A DNA stretch of 64,000 nt from Ohessyouella blattaphilus (GTDB taxonomy: Bacteria; Bacillota; Clostridia; Lachnospirales; Lachnospiraceae). The notes under the pieces are model-generated. The model did no database searches. It was not told the DNA's origin and was given only the letters and a program-made list of their open reading frames with translations. Where the stretch lies: contig NZ_JAMXOC010000007.1 of assembly GCF_024721265.1 (NCBI RefSeq), positions 55,696-119,695 on the forward strand, in the 5' to 3' direction. Positions within the stretch are counted from its first letter, which is position 1, and each line of letters opens with the position of its first letter. Of this stretch, positions 25,218-37,467 are shown one piece after another. A program made the position numbers and the translations under genes.

Positions 25218-26717
25218 CTATAGCGCTCCTACGAAGCGCATAAACGCTGCTAAGCCTTCTGCATCTGCTTTATACACACCGGCATCTTCTAACACCTTAG
25301 TAAAGGTAATACCGATTTGCTCTTCGAGAATACTCATTGCATTTTCTTTCGTAAATTTCGGAACCGACGTAGCAAAATCCGCCACCCACGCCGCATGCTT
25401 AGCTAAAAGATCATTGGCCATCAATTCCTCTGCGGTTCGCCCGGCCACTAGCGCTTCGGCTAAGGCTTCCATCTCGTCTTTTAAACGCGCTGGTAAGACC
25501 GCTAAGCCCATCACTTCGATTAAGCCAATATTCTCTTTCTTAATATTGTGACGCTGGGCATGAGGATGATAAACACCTAAAGGGTGTTCCTCCGTAGTAA
25601 TATTATTTCTAAGGACCAAATCCAGTTCAAAAGCACCACCAGCGAACCGGGCAATTGGCGTAATGGTATTGTGCCTTTCCCCAGCGGTCTTGGCATAAAT
25701 AAAGGCCGCCTCGTCGGTGTACTCTACCCAGGTCTTAAGCACATGGTCCGCCAAATCAATCAAACGCTGCTCATCTGTGCTACGAATCCTGAGAACTGAC
25801 ATAGGCCAGTCAAGAATCCCTGCTTCTACGTCCTCATACCCAGGAATCGTTACCCTTTCCTTAAGAGACGCTTTCGCCATCGGAAAGACGTAAGCCCCGC
25901 CTTGAAAGTGATCGTGACTGAGAATAGAGCCCCCCACAATCGGTAAATCGGCATTTGATCCCAAAATATAGTGAGGAAAGAGCTTCACAAAATCAAAGAG
26001 CTTCACAAATGTCGCCCGCTCGATCTTCATCGGGGTGTGTTTCTGATTAAAGACGATACAGTGTTCATTATAATACACATAGGGAGAGTATTGAAATCCC
26101 CAAGGACTATTATTAATCGTAATCGGGATAATACGGTGATTTTCCCTAGCTGGATGATTGGTTCGTCCGGCATACCCTTCGTTTTCCACGCAAAGCAGAC
26201 ATTTCGGATAGCTAGAAGCCTTGGCATTTTTGGCGGCAGCAATGGCTTTTGGATCCTTCTCTGGCTTTGACAGATTAATGGTAATATCAATCTTGCCGTA
26301 GCGAGAGTCTACCTGCCACTTTCGGTCTTTGGCTATACGATACCGTCTGATATAATCCGTATCCTGACTCAACTTATAATAGTAATCGGTCGCCGCTTTT
26401 GGCGACTGGGCATATTTTTCCCAAAATTCTTTTTGTACCTGAGAAGGTCTTGGCACAAGGGCATTCATCAGCTTCGTATCAAAGAGATCCCGGTACACGA
26501 TACTATCTTCGATAATGCCTCTTTCTACTGCCACATCCAGGAGATTCCCCAGTATTTCTTCTAGGGAAAGTTGCTCCTTATCTATCTCGGTATCTTCATA
26601 ATTATCTTCGCCGAACATCTCTAACAGTAAGTTCGTTGCGTAAACCCGTTCACACTCTGGCATTAACCCTGTCTGTACTCCATACGCCACTAAGCGTTTA
26701 ATATTTTCATACAACAT
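25218..26717 (-). CDS. galT: UDP-glucose--hexose-1-phosphate uridylyltransferase, class II
   Basis: Leloir pathway enzyme of 499 aa that exchanges UMP between UDP-glucose and galactose-1-phosphate. Length and sequence are of the Firmicutes class II type (about 490-510 aa), not the shorter class I. Conserved segments include CENEGYAGRTNHPARENHR, SPYVYYNEHCIVF and SILSHDHFQGG. I place the start at the ATG at 26717, preceded by AAGGGG; the ORF extends upstream into galK without a better site. It lies 13 bp after the galK stop. Confidence 0.97.
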   Translation of the reverse strand: MLYENIKRLVAYGVQTGLMPECERVYATNLLLEMFGEDNYEDTEIDKEQLSLEEILGNLLDVAVERGIIEDSIVYRDLFDTKLMNALVPRPSQVQKEFWEKYAQSPKAATDYYYKLSQDTDYIRRYRIAKDRKWQVDSRYGKIDITINLSKPEKDPKAIAAAKNAKASSYPKCLLCVENEGYAGRTNHPARENHRIIPITINNSPWGFQYSPYVYYNEHCIVFNQKHTPMKIERATFVKLFDFVKLFPHYILGSNADLPIVGGSILSHDHFQGGAYVFPMAKASLKERVTIPGYEDVEAGILDWPMSVLRIRSTDEQRLIDLADHVLKTWVEYTDEAAFIYAKTAGERHNTITPIARFAGGAFELDLVLRNNITTEEHPLGVYHPHAQRHNIKKENIGLIEVMGLAVLPARLKDEMEALAEALVAGRTAEELMANDLLAKHAAWVADFATSVPKFTKENAMSILEEQIGITFTKVLEDAGVYKADAEGLAAFMRFVGAL

Positions 26718-26730
26718 AAGTCTTCGCCCC

Positions 26731-27900
26731 TTATAACTTCTTCGCGCCGTCGCCACTATCAACTACATAGAACTCGGCTTCGATACCTATTTGCTCCTGA
26801 TAGCCCTTGCCGACCACTTCTTTAAACTCATCGACTGCTTCATTCTTCACTATACTGACGGTACAGCCGCCAAAGCCGCCACCGGTAATCCGCGAACCGT
26901 ATACCCCTGAAACGCTTGTGGCAAGGTCTACTAACGCGTCAACTTCACCGCATGACACTTCGTAGTCATCTCGAAGAGAAACGTGAGACTGATTCATCAA
27001 CTCACCAAATTCTGCGATATCACCTTTCTTTAAAGCCGCTACTGCCTGGATTGTCCGTTGATTCTCATAAACGGCATGCTTCGCCCGGCGCTGCATCACT
27101 AAATCTTTAATCTCATCCTTATGCTCTTCAAACTCGGCGATTGACAAGTCACCAAGAGTCATAATATCCATATTCTTTTGCAAGATGCGCAGAGCCGCTT
27201 CACACTGCTCACGGCGCTGGTTGTAAGCGGAATCAACTAAGGAGTGCTTTACCTTGGAGTTGGTGATAACAATCTTCGCATCTGGCATATCGATAGGTGC
27301 ATACTCGTACTCTAACGTATTGGTATCAAGGAAGATAGCATTGTCCTTTTTCCCCATAGCAGAGGCAAATTGATCCATAATCCCCGAATTAACACCGTTG
27401 TAGTTATTCTCTGAATACTGACCGAAAAGGGCAATATCCACCATCGTCACCTCATCAAACCCATTCATATCTTTGATAATCAGACCTGTTAATACCTCAA
27501 GAGCGGCTGATGAAGAAAGACCGGAGCCATTAGGAATATCTCCACAAATCAAAAGATCCATGCCCTTTTCAATTTTGTAACCGCGGCGCGCAAATGTCCA
27601 GAACATCCCCTTTGGATAGTTTGTCCAACCGGCTGCGTCACTAGGCACTAAATCATCAAGGCTTGTCTCCACAATTCCTAGATCCGTAAGGTTAGCCGAG
27701 TAGAGGCGCAATTTGTTGTCTTCTCGCTTTCTAGCAATTCCAAAAATCCCTAAAGTTAACGCGCAGGGAAATACGTGGCCACCATTATAATCTGTGTGCT
27801 CCCCAATTAAATTCACTCTCCCCGGTGCAAAGTAGGTACGAATATCTCCACCTTCACCAAATTTTTCTTCAAATTGTTGCAATAATACATTCTTATCCAT
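26731..27900 (-). CDS. galK: Galactokinase
   Basis: Phosphorylates alpha-D-galactose to galactose-1-phosphate, 389 aa, the standard length. GHMP kinase signatures are all present: RVNLIGEHTDYNGG near residue 25, GSGLSSSAALEV near 125, and RITGGGFGGCTVS near 345. The ATG at 27900 has GAGGAGG 5 bp upstream. It is the first gene of galK-galT-galM and has a promoter at 27934-27962. Confidence 0.98.
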   Translation of the reverse strand: MDKNVLLQQFEEKFGEGGDIRTYFAPGRVNLIGEHTDYNGGHVFPCALTLGIFGIARKREDNKLRLYSANLTDLGIVETSLDDLVPSDAAGWTNYPKGMFWTFARRGYKIEKGMDLLICGDIPNGSGLSSSAALEVLTGLIIKDMNGFDEVTMVDIALFGQYSENNYNGVNSGIMDQFASAMGKKDNAIFLDTNTLEYEYAPIDMPDAKIVITNSKVKHSLVDSAYNQRREQCEAALRILQKNMDIMTLGDLSIAEFEEHKDEIKDLVMQRRAKHAVYENQRTIQAVAALKKGDIAEFGELMNQSHVSLRDDYEVSCGEVDALVDLATSVSGVYGSRITGGGFGGCTVSIVKNEAVDEFKEVVGKGYQEQIGIEAEFYVVDSGDGAKKL

Positions 27901-27933
27901 AGGAGCCTCCTCGTTAAAATATTCTCGACTTCT

Positions 27934-27962
27934 ATAATACAATCTTTCCCTGTTTTCGTCTA
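27934..27962 (-). promoter_or_regulatory. promoter of the gal operon
   Basis: Minus-strand -35 TAGACG and -10 TATTAT with a 17-bp spacer, about 33 bp before galK. The -35 is imperfect, which would fit a regulated promoter. Confidence 0.45.
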
Positions 27963-27967
27963 CATAT

Positions 27968-28000
27968 AAATAGGAAAGGCGAAAGGAAATTCCTTTCGCC
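27968..28000 (-). terminator. terminator after guaB
   Basis: GGCGAAAGGAA pairs with TTCCTTTCGCC (27978-28000) with almost no loop, followed on the minus strand by TTTCCTATTT. It lies 11 bp after the guaB stop. Confidence 0.8.
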
Positions 28001-28011
28001 TAGATACCGTT

Positions 28012-29466
<1,455 letters not shown>

Positions 29467-29498
29467 TTAACCCCACTTTCTACGTTTAATTAACCGCT

Positions 29499-29528
29499 AT
29501 AATATCAAATTTCATCAAGAGTTGTCAA
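29499..29528 (-). promoter_or_regulatory. promoter of guaB
   Basis: Minus-strand -35 TTGACA and -10 TATTAT with an 18-bp spacer. Confidence 0.7.
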
Positions 29529-29558
29529 TAGAGTATACACCCATTTTCCCCAGATGGC

Positions 29559-29597
29559 AAAAAAAGAGCAAGTTGAATAAACAACTTGCTCTTTTAG
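29559..29597 (-). terminator. terminator after groEL
   Basis: AAAGAGCAAGTTG pairs with CAACTTGCTCTTT, ending in a T-run on the minus strand, 11 bp after the groEL stop. Confidence 0.9.
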
Positions 29598-29607
29598 AGC
29601 TTTCCTG

Positions 29608-31236
<1,629 letters not shown>

Positions 31237-31256
31237 TTACCTCCATTTATACGTTT

Positions 31257-31541
31257 CTATTTAACAATTGCTAAAATCTCATCCTGTCTGACAATAATAT
31301 ACTCTTCGTCATCTACTTCAACAGTATTTCCAGCGTACTTGGAGTAGACAACCAAATCGCCAACTTTAACTTCCATCTTCACTTCTTTACCATCTACACT
31401 ACCGCCTGGTCCAACAGCGACAACCTCTGCCTGTTGTGGTTTCTCTTTCGCCTCACCGGTAATAATGATACCTGACTTTGTAGTTTCTTCAGCCGCTACT
31501 TGTTTTAATACGACTCTGTCACCTAAAGGTACTAATTTCAT
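31257..31541 (-). CDS. groS: Co-chaperonin GroES
   Basis: 10-kDa lid of the chaperonin, 94 aa. The mobile loop is seen in AAEETTKSGIIITGEAKEKP and the dome in GPGG. First gene of the groESL operon, with AGGAGGAAGATG-type spacing upstream, and a CIRCE operator 31-57 bp before the start codon. Confidence 0.98.
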   Translation of the reverse strand: MKLVPLGDRVVLKQVAAEETTKSGIIITGEAKEKPQQAEVVAVGPGGSVDGKEVKMEVKVGDLVVYSKYAGNTVEVDDEEYIIVRQDEILAIVK

Positions 31542-31571
31542 CTACATCTTCCTCCTATTTCTATAATCTTG

Positions 31572-31598
31572 TTAGCACTCATTCAAAAGGAGTGCTAA
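31572..31598. promoter_or_regulatory. CIRCE operator (HrcA-binding)
   Basis: Perfect match to TTAGCACTC-N9-GAGTGCTAA, the inverted repeat bound by the heat-shock repressor HrcA. It lies between the -10 box and the groES start. Confidence 0.97.
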
Positions 31599-31610
31599 CC
31601 CCATAAATAT

Positions 31611-31639
31611 AAGATAGCACTCCCGTTATTGTTTGTCAA
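31611..31639 (-). promoter_or_regulatory. promoter of groESL
   Basis: Minus-strand -35 TTGACA and -10 TATCTT with a 17-bp spacer. The -35 is formed by the last codons of the upstream 98-aa gene, and a GAGTGCTA half of a CIRCE lies in the spacer next to the -10. Confidence 0.75.
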
Positions 31640-31922
31640 ACCCTTTTTTCAATTGGATAACAATGTTTTTCTTATTCTTAGCTAAGTATCTTTCTCGTAC
31701 CGCCCCGGTACAAATGAGAATTCCTTCGTCACCATCCGCAATCTTACATTCGTATAACGCATCAAGAGAAAAAATTGGTAACTCATCATCTACCTGCAGA
31801 TATAACCGCTCCCTCTCTTTGTCGTAATGATCGACAATCGCCGGATACGAAGTCTTATCATAAAACCCATCTTCAAGATACATCTCTTTCATCTTGACGT
31901 CCGCTGGACACCCTGCAAACAC
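31626..31922 (-). CDS. Small conserved hypothetical protein, 98 aa
   Basis: I do not recognise a named family. It is soluble, with no signal peptide or helix in the membrane range. The sequence looks like a small all-beta domain: alternating hydrophobic strands around SYPAIVDHYDKERERLYLQV, IFSLDALYECKI and GILICTGAVRERYL. This resembles PilZ-like or YcgR-N-like folds, but the RxxxR and D/NxSxxG motifs of PilZ are absent. The start is a GTG with GGAGG 8 bp upstream. It lies between codY and groES, and the groES -35 box overlaps its last codons. Confidence 0.7.
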   Translation of the reverse strand: MFAGCPADVKMKEMYLEDGFYDKTSYPAIVDHYDKERERLYLQVDDELPIFSLDALYECKIADGDEGILICTGAVRERYLAKNKKNIVIQLKKGFDKQ

Positions 31923-31969
31923 TTACATCACCTCCACTTTTTTCCAAAGCTTGCGCTCCGCGAATACAG

Positions 31970-32003
31970 GTAAAGAGGGGTATTGGTCTAGCCAACGCCC
32001 CTC
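31970..32003 (-). terminator. terminator after codY
   Basis: On the minus strand GAGGGGCGTTGG pairs with CCAATACCCCTC, with one mismatch and one wobble, followed by TTTACC, 6 bp after the codY stop. Confidence 0.65.
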
Positions 32004-32008
32004 CACCT

Positions 32009-32794
32009 TTACTTTATGTTACGTTCTTTTTTTATCTTACCAAGTTCGGCAAAGACGTGATCGTTAACCACCTTGATATACGTCCCTTTCATTCCCGAAG
32101 ATCTTGATTCAATAACACCAGCACTTTCGAATTTGCGTAGTGCATTGACGATTACCGATCTGGTAATCCCCACACGATCGGCAATCTTACTCGCTACCAG
32201 AATTCCCTCGGTACCCTTAAGCTCATCAAAAATATGAATAATAGCCTCTAGCTCCGAATAGGAAAGGGTGCTAATCGCTGACTGGACGATATGCTCTTTG
32301 CGGTTCTCCTCCGCACTTTCCTCGTTCACCGAACGCAGCATTTCTAGTCCCACAACAGTAATTCCGTATTCACTTAAGATAATGTCGTCAATCTCATAAG
32401 GCTTTTCCTTACGATATAAAAATAACGTCCCCAAACGTTCACCAGCAATATTAATCGGCGTAATAATCGCTTGGTAACCGCTAGCTGCCTTTTCCGAGAA
32501 ACCAAGTGTAGCTAAATTAACATTCTCTTTTGTCGAGAGAACACTTAACATCCGTTCATTGAGCACTTCATCGATATAGCTTCCCACCTTGTCATCGATA
32601 AACTCTTTGATTTCAGGCACCTGCACGGTTTCACCCACACCCAAAATTTTCCCCTTCTTGCTAATCACAAGCACGTTAGATTCAAGGATGTCCGTCATGA
32701 CTTCACAGATATCGTTGAATATAACTTTGCTGGAATTATTGTTGTGCAATAATTTGTTTATTTTTCTAGTTTTGTCTAATAATTGTACGCTCAT
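32009..32794 (-). CDS. codY: GTP-sensing transcriptional regulator CodY
   Basis: Global nutrient regulator of 261 aa. It has an N-terminal GAF domain that binds branched-chain amino acids (about 1-150) and a C-terminal winged helix (about 180-255) with SKIADRVGITRSVIVNALRKFES. Active CodY, loaded with Ile/Val/Leu and GTP, represses amino acid uptake and synthesis genes. The ATG at 32794 (MSVQLLDKTR) has GGAGG 7 bp upstream; the ATG two codons earlier is too close. It follows topA and has its own promoter. Likely local targets are azlCD and gltBD. Confidence 0.97.
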   Translation of the reverse strand: MSVQLLDKTRKINKLLHNNNSSKVIFNDICEVMTDILESNVLVISKKGKILGVGETVQVPEIKEFIDDKVGSYIDEVLNERMLSVLSTKENVNLATLGFSEKAASGYQAIITPINIAGERLGTLFLYRKEKPYEIDDIILSEYGITVVGLEMLRSVNEESAEENRKEHIVQSAISTLSYSELEAIIHIFDELKGTEGILVASKIADRVGITRSVIVNALRKFESAGVIESRSSGMKGTYIKVVNDHVFAELGKIKKERNIK

Positions 32795-32819
32795 CCACAT
32801 CCCTCCATCTTATGGAATA

Positions 32820-32848
32820 ATATTATCACACAATTTTTCACAATTCAA
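32820..32848 (-). promoter_or_regulatory. promoter of codY
   Basis: Minus-strand -35 TTGAAT and -10 TAATAT with a 17-bp spacer, in the gap between topA and codY. Confidence 0.6.
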
Positions 32849-32865
32849 CGAAGAATTGCAACTAT

Positions 32866-34929
32866 TTATTTAGTTTCACTATATCCACACTGATTATCGG
32901 CACAAACATTCTTATTTCCCTTTTCCACCATGTAGCCCCCACACTGTGGACATTTCTTTTCAATCGGTTTCTGCCAAGACATAAATTCACATTCTGGATT
33001 GTTTTCACAGCCGTAGTACTTACGTCCCTTCTTGGTCTTTCTAATCACCACGTCTTTACCACAAAGCGGGCAAGAGACACCGATTTTCTCTAGATATGGC
33101 TTCGTATTCCGACATTCCGGGAAGCCTGGACACGCTAGGAACTTTCCATGGGGGCCATACTTAATCACCATGTTGCGACCACACTTATCACAGATTACAT
33201 CGGTCACTTCATCTTCAATCGTTACGCTTTCTAACTCTTCTTCCGCTTTCTTAACCGCCTTATCTAAATCAGGATAGAAGTTTTCAATTACCGTCTTCCA
33301 CTTCACGTCCCCTTCTTCTACACCGTCTAGAAGTTCTTCCATGTTGGCGGTAAAGTTTACATCAACAATGGAAGGGAAGGATTGCTTCATAATGCCGTTA
33401 ACCACTTCACCGATTTCCGTAAGATACAGATTCTTTCCTTCTTTCGCCACATACCGTCTGGCAATAATAGTGGAGATGGTTGGAGCATACGTACTAGGAC
33501 GGCCAATCCCTAACTCCTCAAGTGTTTTAACCAGCGAAGCCTCGGTATAGTGAGCCGGTGGCTGGGTAAAGTGCTGTTCACTCTCTAGCTTCTCCTTAGT
33601 GAGTTTACTGTCTTTGGTCAAACCGTTTAAGAGCAGATTCTTCTTCTCTTTCTCTTCATCTGCTTCCGTATAAACCGTTTTAAATCCGTCAAACAAGACT
33701 TTGGAAGCAGCGATAGTAAATACATACTTATCTGCGCCAATTTTCACGGAAGTCGTTTCGTACTTCGCACTCTCCATCCGGCTAGCAACGAAGCGCTTCC
33801 AAATTAGCTGATACAAACGGAACTGCTCTCTACTAAGGGAATCCTTAACGATAGCTGGTGTCAGACTTACATCGGCCGGACGAATCGCTTCATGGGCATC
33901 CTGAATATTCTTCTTGCCATTCTTATTAGGGTCTAAGCTGGTTACATACTTCTCCCCGAAGGTTTCTTTAATGTATTCTCGTACACTGGCATCCGCTTCT
34001 TCTGATACTCGCGTCGAGTCCGTACGCAGGTAGGTAATCAAACCAACGGTGCCGTGTTTTTTAATATCAAGTCCTTCGTATAGCTGCTGGGCAATCCGCA
34101 TGGTCTTTGAAGTAGCAAAATTAAGGGCCTTCGAAGCTTCTTGTTGAAGGGTACTGGTGGTAAAAGGTAGGGGCGCTTTCATATTACGCTCGCCTACTTT
34201 AATATCCGTCACCTTGTACTCGGCCTTTTCAACCACTTTTAAAATCTTATCTAGCTCCGCTTTCGAGCCTATGATCATTTTCTTATTGTCCGCGCCGTAA
34301 AACTTAGCGGTAATCGGACGCTTTTCTCCCGCAACTTTTAAAATCGCTTCGAGACTCCAGTATTCTTCAGGAATAAAATTATTGATTTCTTCTTCTCGAT
34401 CGGCAATAATTCGCAGCGTTACCGATTGCACACGCCCTGCACTTAAGCCTCTTTTAACCTTTGCCCAGAGAAGGGGGCTAATCTTATAACCCACCACTCG
34501 GTCGAGAACACGTCTCGCTTGCTGAGCATCAACAAGATCCATATCTAACTCTCGCGGTTTTTTAATCGCCGCTTTTACAGCCGTCTTAGTAATCTCGTTA
34601 AAGCTAATGCGGCTCGCCTTCTTATCATCTAGACCAAGAGCTGCTTTTAAATGCCAACTAATCGCCTCACCTTCACGGTCAGGGTCAGTTGCCAAATATA
34701 CTTTGTCGGCCTTCTTGGCCTCTTTACGTAACTTCGCTAAAAGTTCACCTTTTCCCCGGATGGTGATGTACTTCGGTTCATAATCATTTTCCACATCAAC
34801 CCCTAATTGACTTTTCGGCAAATCGCGTACGTGTCCCTGAGAAGCTTCTATTGTATAGTTCTTTCCCAGAAACTTTTTGATTGTTTTAACCTTGGTCGGT
34901 GATTCCACGATCACTAGGTAGTTTGCCAT
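32866..34929 (-). CDS. topA: DNA topoisomerase I
   Basis: Type IA topoisomerase of 687 aa that relaxes negative supercoils. It has the TOPRIM domain (MANYLVIVESPTK start, and ATDPDREGEAISWHL near residue 110) and the active-site Tyr in GLITYLRTDSTRVS near 300. Three C-terminal zinc ribbons (four-Cys sets from about 580 onward) are visible. It follows dprA by 18 bp and heads towards codY. Confidence 0.98.
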   Translation of the reverse strand: MANYLVIVESPTKVKTIKKFLGKNYTIEASQGHVRDLPKSQLGVDVENDYEPKYITIRGKGELLAKLRKEAKKADKVYLATDPDREGEAISWHLKAALGLDDKKASRISFNEITKTAVKAAIKKPRELDMDLVDAQQARRVLDRVVGYKISPLLWAKVKRGLSAGRVQSVTLRIIADREEEINNFIPEEYWSLEAILKVAGEKRPITAKFYGADNKKMIIGSKAELDKILKVVEKAEYKVTDIKVGERNMKAPLPFTTSTLQQEASKALNFATSKTMRIAQQLYEGLDIKKHGTVGLITYLRTDSTRVSEEADASVREYIKETFGEKYVTSLDPNKNGKKNIQDAHEAIRPADVSLTPAIVKDSLSREQFRLYQLIWKRFVASRMESAKYETTSVKIGADKYVFTIAASKVLFDGFKTVYTEADEEKEKKNLLLNGLTKDSKLTKEKLESEQHFTQPPAHYTEASLVKTLEELGIGRPSTYAPTISTIIARRYVAKEGKNLYLTEIGEVVNGIMKQSFPSIVDVNFTANMEELLDGVEEGDVKWKTVIENFYPDLDKAVKKAEEELESVTIEDEVTDVICDKCGRNMVIKYGPHGKFLACPGFPECRNTKPYLEKIGVSCPLCGKDVVIRKTKKGRKYYGCENNPECEFMSWQKPIEKKCPQCGGYMVEKGNKNVCADNQCGYSETK

Positions 34930-34947
34930 TTATACTTATCCTCCACT

Positions 34948-35856
34948 CTATAATTTCACGTAAAAATTTTGCGATATTTCTTTAATTACCCCTTTTAGCT
35001 CTAAGGAAACGAGAGCACTTTGCACTCGCATAGGCGCAAGCTTCGTCGCTTTTATCAGCTGTTCAATATTTTGGGGATACAAATCAAGGCAACTATACAC
35101 CACTTTTTCATCCGGCGCAAGAAATATTTTATTTTCTTTTTCGGCGACCACCTTTTTCGACCAGGTAATTCCTAGGTCAAAAAGTAGCTCTTCCGGGTCT
35201 AAAAGAATACCCGCTCCTTGCTTTAAGAGTCCGTTGCACCCCTGACTTAATGCGCTCGTTATCGGGCCCGGGAGTGCGTAGACATCCCTTCCTTGTTCGA
35301 GAGCCATATCGGCGGTAATTAAGGAGCCGCTTTTTTCTCTTGCTTCCATTACCAGTACCGCATCAGCAAGGCCGCTGATCAGGCGGTTCCGCGCTGGAAA
35401 ATGATACGGTTTGGCCGGTGTTCCCGGTGGATATTCCGAAATAATACCGCCTTTTCTGATTAGGTCTAAATAAAGACCGCGATTGCTCTTCGGATAACAG
35501 ATATCCACACCGCTCCCCAGTACAGCTGCCGTATAACCACCTTTACTAAGCGCCCCTCTCCCTGCAATTCCGTCCACTCCTCTGGCCATGCCGCTAATAA
35601 TCTGAACCCCGTAGCTTGCCAAGGTTTCGGCAAAATAACGGGTCATCTCCCTGCCATAGGGCGTCGGTTCTCTAGCCCCCACAATAGCAACTGTCGGAAC
35701 CCCTTCTTGTGGCAATTCCCCTAGATAATATAGCGTTTGCGGATGCCCTTTCACCTCCCGTAATTTCGCTGGATAGCTTGGTTCATAGTGATGAACCACT
35801 TTAACCTTTTCCGAGTGAGTTTCTTCTATATAAAGTGTCCCTTTTCCCTCTGTCAA
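34948..35856 (-). CDS. dprA: DNA-processing protein DprA
   Basis: Loads RecA on incoming single-stranded DNA during transformation, 302 aa. The Rossmann-like core has GAREPTPYGREM, SGMARGVDGIAGRGAL and GSGVDICYPKSNRGLY. A C-terminal DprA winged-helix (about 230-300) is retained. It overlaps comM by 4 bp (ATGA). The pairing with ComM suggests a capacity for DNA uptake or recombination of foreign DNA; no other com genes are visible here. Confidence 0.95.
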   Translation of the reverse strand: MTEGKGTLYIEETHSEKVKVVHHYEPSYPAKLREVKGHPQTLYYLGELPQEGVPTVAIVGAREPTPYGREMTRYFAETLASYGVQIISGMARGVDGIAGRGALSKGGYTAAVLGSGVDICYPKSNRGLYLDLIRKGGIISEYPPGTPAKPYHFPARNRLISGLADAVLVMEAREKSGSLITADMALEQGRDVYALPGPITSALSQGCNGLLKQGAGILLDPEELLFDLGITWSKKVVAEKENKIFLAPDEKVVYSCLDLYPQNIEQLIKATKLAPMRVQSALVSLELKGVIKEISQNFYVKL

Positions 35857-37385
35857 ACCCTCACCCCCTCATCAGCCTGCTTAAGATTCAAGCGATATCC
35901 TAAGGCTTCCAGCAGATGGGCTTCTTCTATCTTTTCACAGCCATCTAGATCGGCAATGGTACGAGCCACCTTTAGGACCTTGTGATAGCTGCGCACGGTC
36001 AAGTCTAGGCGGTCATACGCCTGAGCCATAAGTGCTTCTCCAGCCGGCGAAAGACCACAGTATTTTTTGATCTGGCGAATCTGCAGATTCCCGTTTCTGA
36101 TAAGACCCTCACTTTGATAACGCTTCTCCTGGCGCCGAAGGCAGGCCAGCACCCGTTTGCGATAGGTGGCTGAGGGCTTTCCCCGCTCTTTCTTTTGTAA
36201 CTCTTCGATTGGTACTTTTGGCACCTGAATGGAGATATCCATCCGGTCTAGGAAAGGGTCGCTTAAGCGCCGCAGATAATGACTAATCTCCACCTCGGTA
36301 CACTGGCAGAGATTACGATCGGGATAGTTTCCACAAGGACAGGGATTACAAGCACCAACCAACAGGAAATCCGCCGGAAATAAATACGTATTTTGCTGAC
36401 GAATCAGCAGTATCTGCTTTTCTTCTAGGGGTTCCCGCAGGCACTCTAACACCCCTTTTCGAAACTCCGTTAGCTCATCGAGAAAGAGTACGCCTCGGTG
36501 AGCCAGCGTTGCTTCACCCGCCCTAGGGAATGTTCCGCCTCCTAGAATCGCCGTACTAGTAGCCGTATGATTGACACTGCGAAAAGGGCGCTCATAGATA
36601 TGCGGCCTGTCTTTAGAAAGAGAGCCAGCAATGGAATAGATGCTCGTTAGCTCCAGTATTTCTTCTTCGGAAAGCGCTGGTAGAATTGAAGGAATACTCT
36701 TTGCCAATAAGGTCTTGCCACCACCTGGTGGCCCAATCATCAGAAGATTGTGACCACCGCTAACGGCGATTTCTAGCGCTCGCTTCGCCATCTCCTGGCC
36801 ACTGATGTCCCGAAAATCAGTAACCGTACTTGGCCTTTTTCTCGGTAAGCGCAGCTTCTGGCTTACTTCTGGTTCTTCAGATAGAACCGTCTTAAGCTCT
36901 TCAATGTGATCAATAACCACTACCTTAAGGTCCGTGAGAAGTCTGGCTTCCTCGTAATTATCTCGGGGTATGACACAGCGGGCGAGCCCTCTTTTCTTGG
37001 CTTCAATCAGCATTGCCAAGACTCCCGTAACTCCTTTTACACTGCCGTCTAGACCAATCTCACCAATAATCAAGACATTCTCTAAAAGCGCTTCCGGCAG
37101 TTCACCAAGAGCGCACAAGACTGTGGCTACAATGGGCAGATCGAAGGCTGGTCCCCTCTTTCTGATTGTTGCCGGCGAGATATTCACCAGAATACGCCTA
37201 GGTGGCAAGCGCAGACCTAGGGCCTTTATCGCCGTGCGCACCCGCTGTGTCGATTCTTTGACTTCCGCCGCCAAATAGCCAACAATTTGAAAAATCGGCA
37301 GACCACTACTAATATCTGTCTCCACTTCAACAAGCTCCGCCTTATTACCGTTAATTGCCGCCGCAAAAACAACGCTATAAGCCAT
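35853..37385 (-). CDS. comM: YifB/ComM family Mg-chelatase-like AAA+ ATPase
   Basis: Hexameric AAA+ helicase of 510 aa that promotes branch migration during integration of donor DNA in naturally transformable species. It has an N-terminal ChlI/Lon-protease-like domain (about 1-170), an AAA+ core with Walker A GPPGGGKTLLAK near residue 220 and Walker B VLFLDELTEF, and a C-terminal Mg-chelatase helical domain. The cysteine cluster CNPCPCGNYPDRNLCQC is typical. First gene of comM-dprA-topA; its promoter overlaps the terminator of the preceding gene. Confidence 0.95.
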   Translation of the reverse strand: MAYSVVFAAAINGNKAELVEVETDISSGLPIFQIVGYLAAEVKESTQRVRTAIKALGLRLPPRRILVNISPATIRKRGPAFDLPIVATVLCALGELPEALLENVLIIGEIGLDGSVKGVTGVLAMLIEAKKRGLARCVIPRDNYEEARLLTDLKVVVIDHIEELKTVLSEEPEVSQKLRLPRKRPSTVTDFRDISGQEMAKRALEIAVSGGHNLLMIGPPGGGKTLLAKSIPSILPALSEEEILELTSIYSIAGSLSKDRPHIYERPFRSVNHTATSTAILGGGTFPRAGEATLAHRGVLFLDELTEFRKGVLECLREPLEEKQILLIRQQNTYLFPADFLLVGACNPCPCGNYPDRNLCQCTEVEISHYLRRLSDPFLDRMDISIQVPKVPIEELQKKERGKPSATYRKRVLACLRRQEKRYQSEGLIRNGNLQIRQIKKYCGLSPAGEALMAQAYDRLDLTVRSYHKVLKVARTIADLDGCEKIEEAHLLEALGYRLNLKQADEGVRV

Positions 37386-37467
37386 AGCCCACCTCGTTTT
37401 TCTTCTTTCTATTCATTTGCATATGGGGATTGATACTACAACGAGAGAATCTCAAGAAATTACTTTA

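Noticed and set aside
32826..32850. CodY autoregulatory box in the codY promoter
   Set aside because: The best 15-mer is out of register with the consensus, with too many mismatches to claim.
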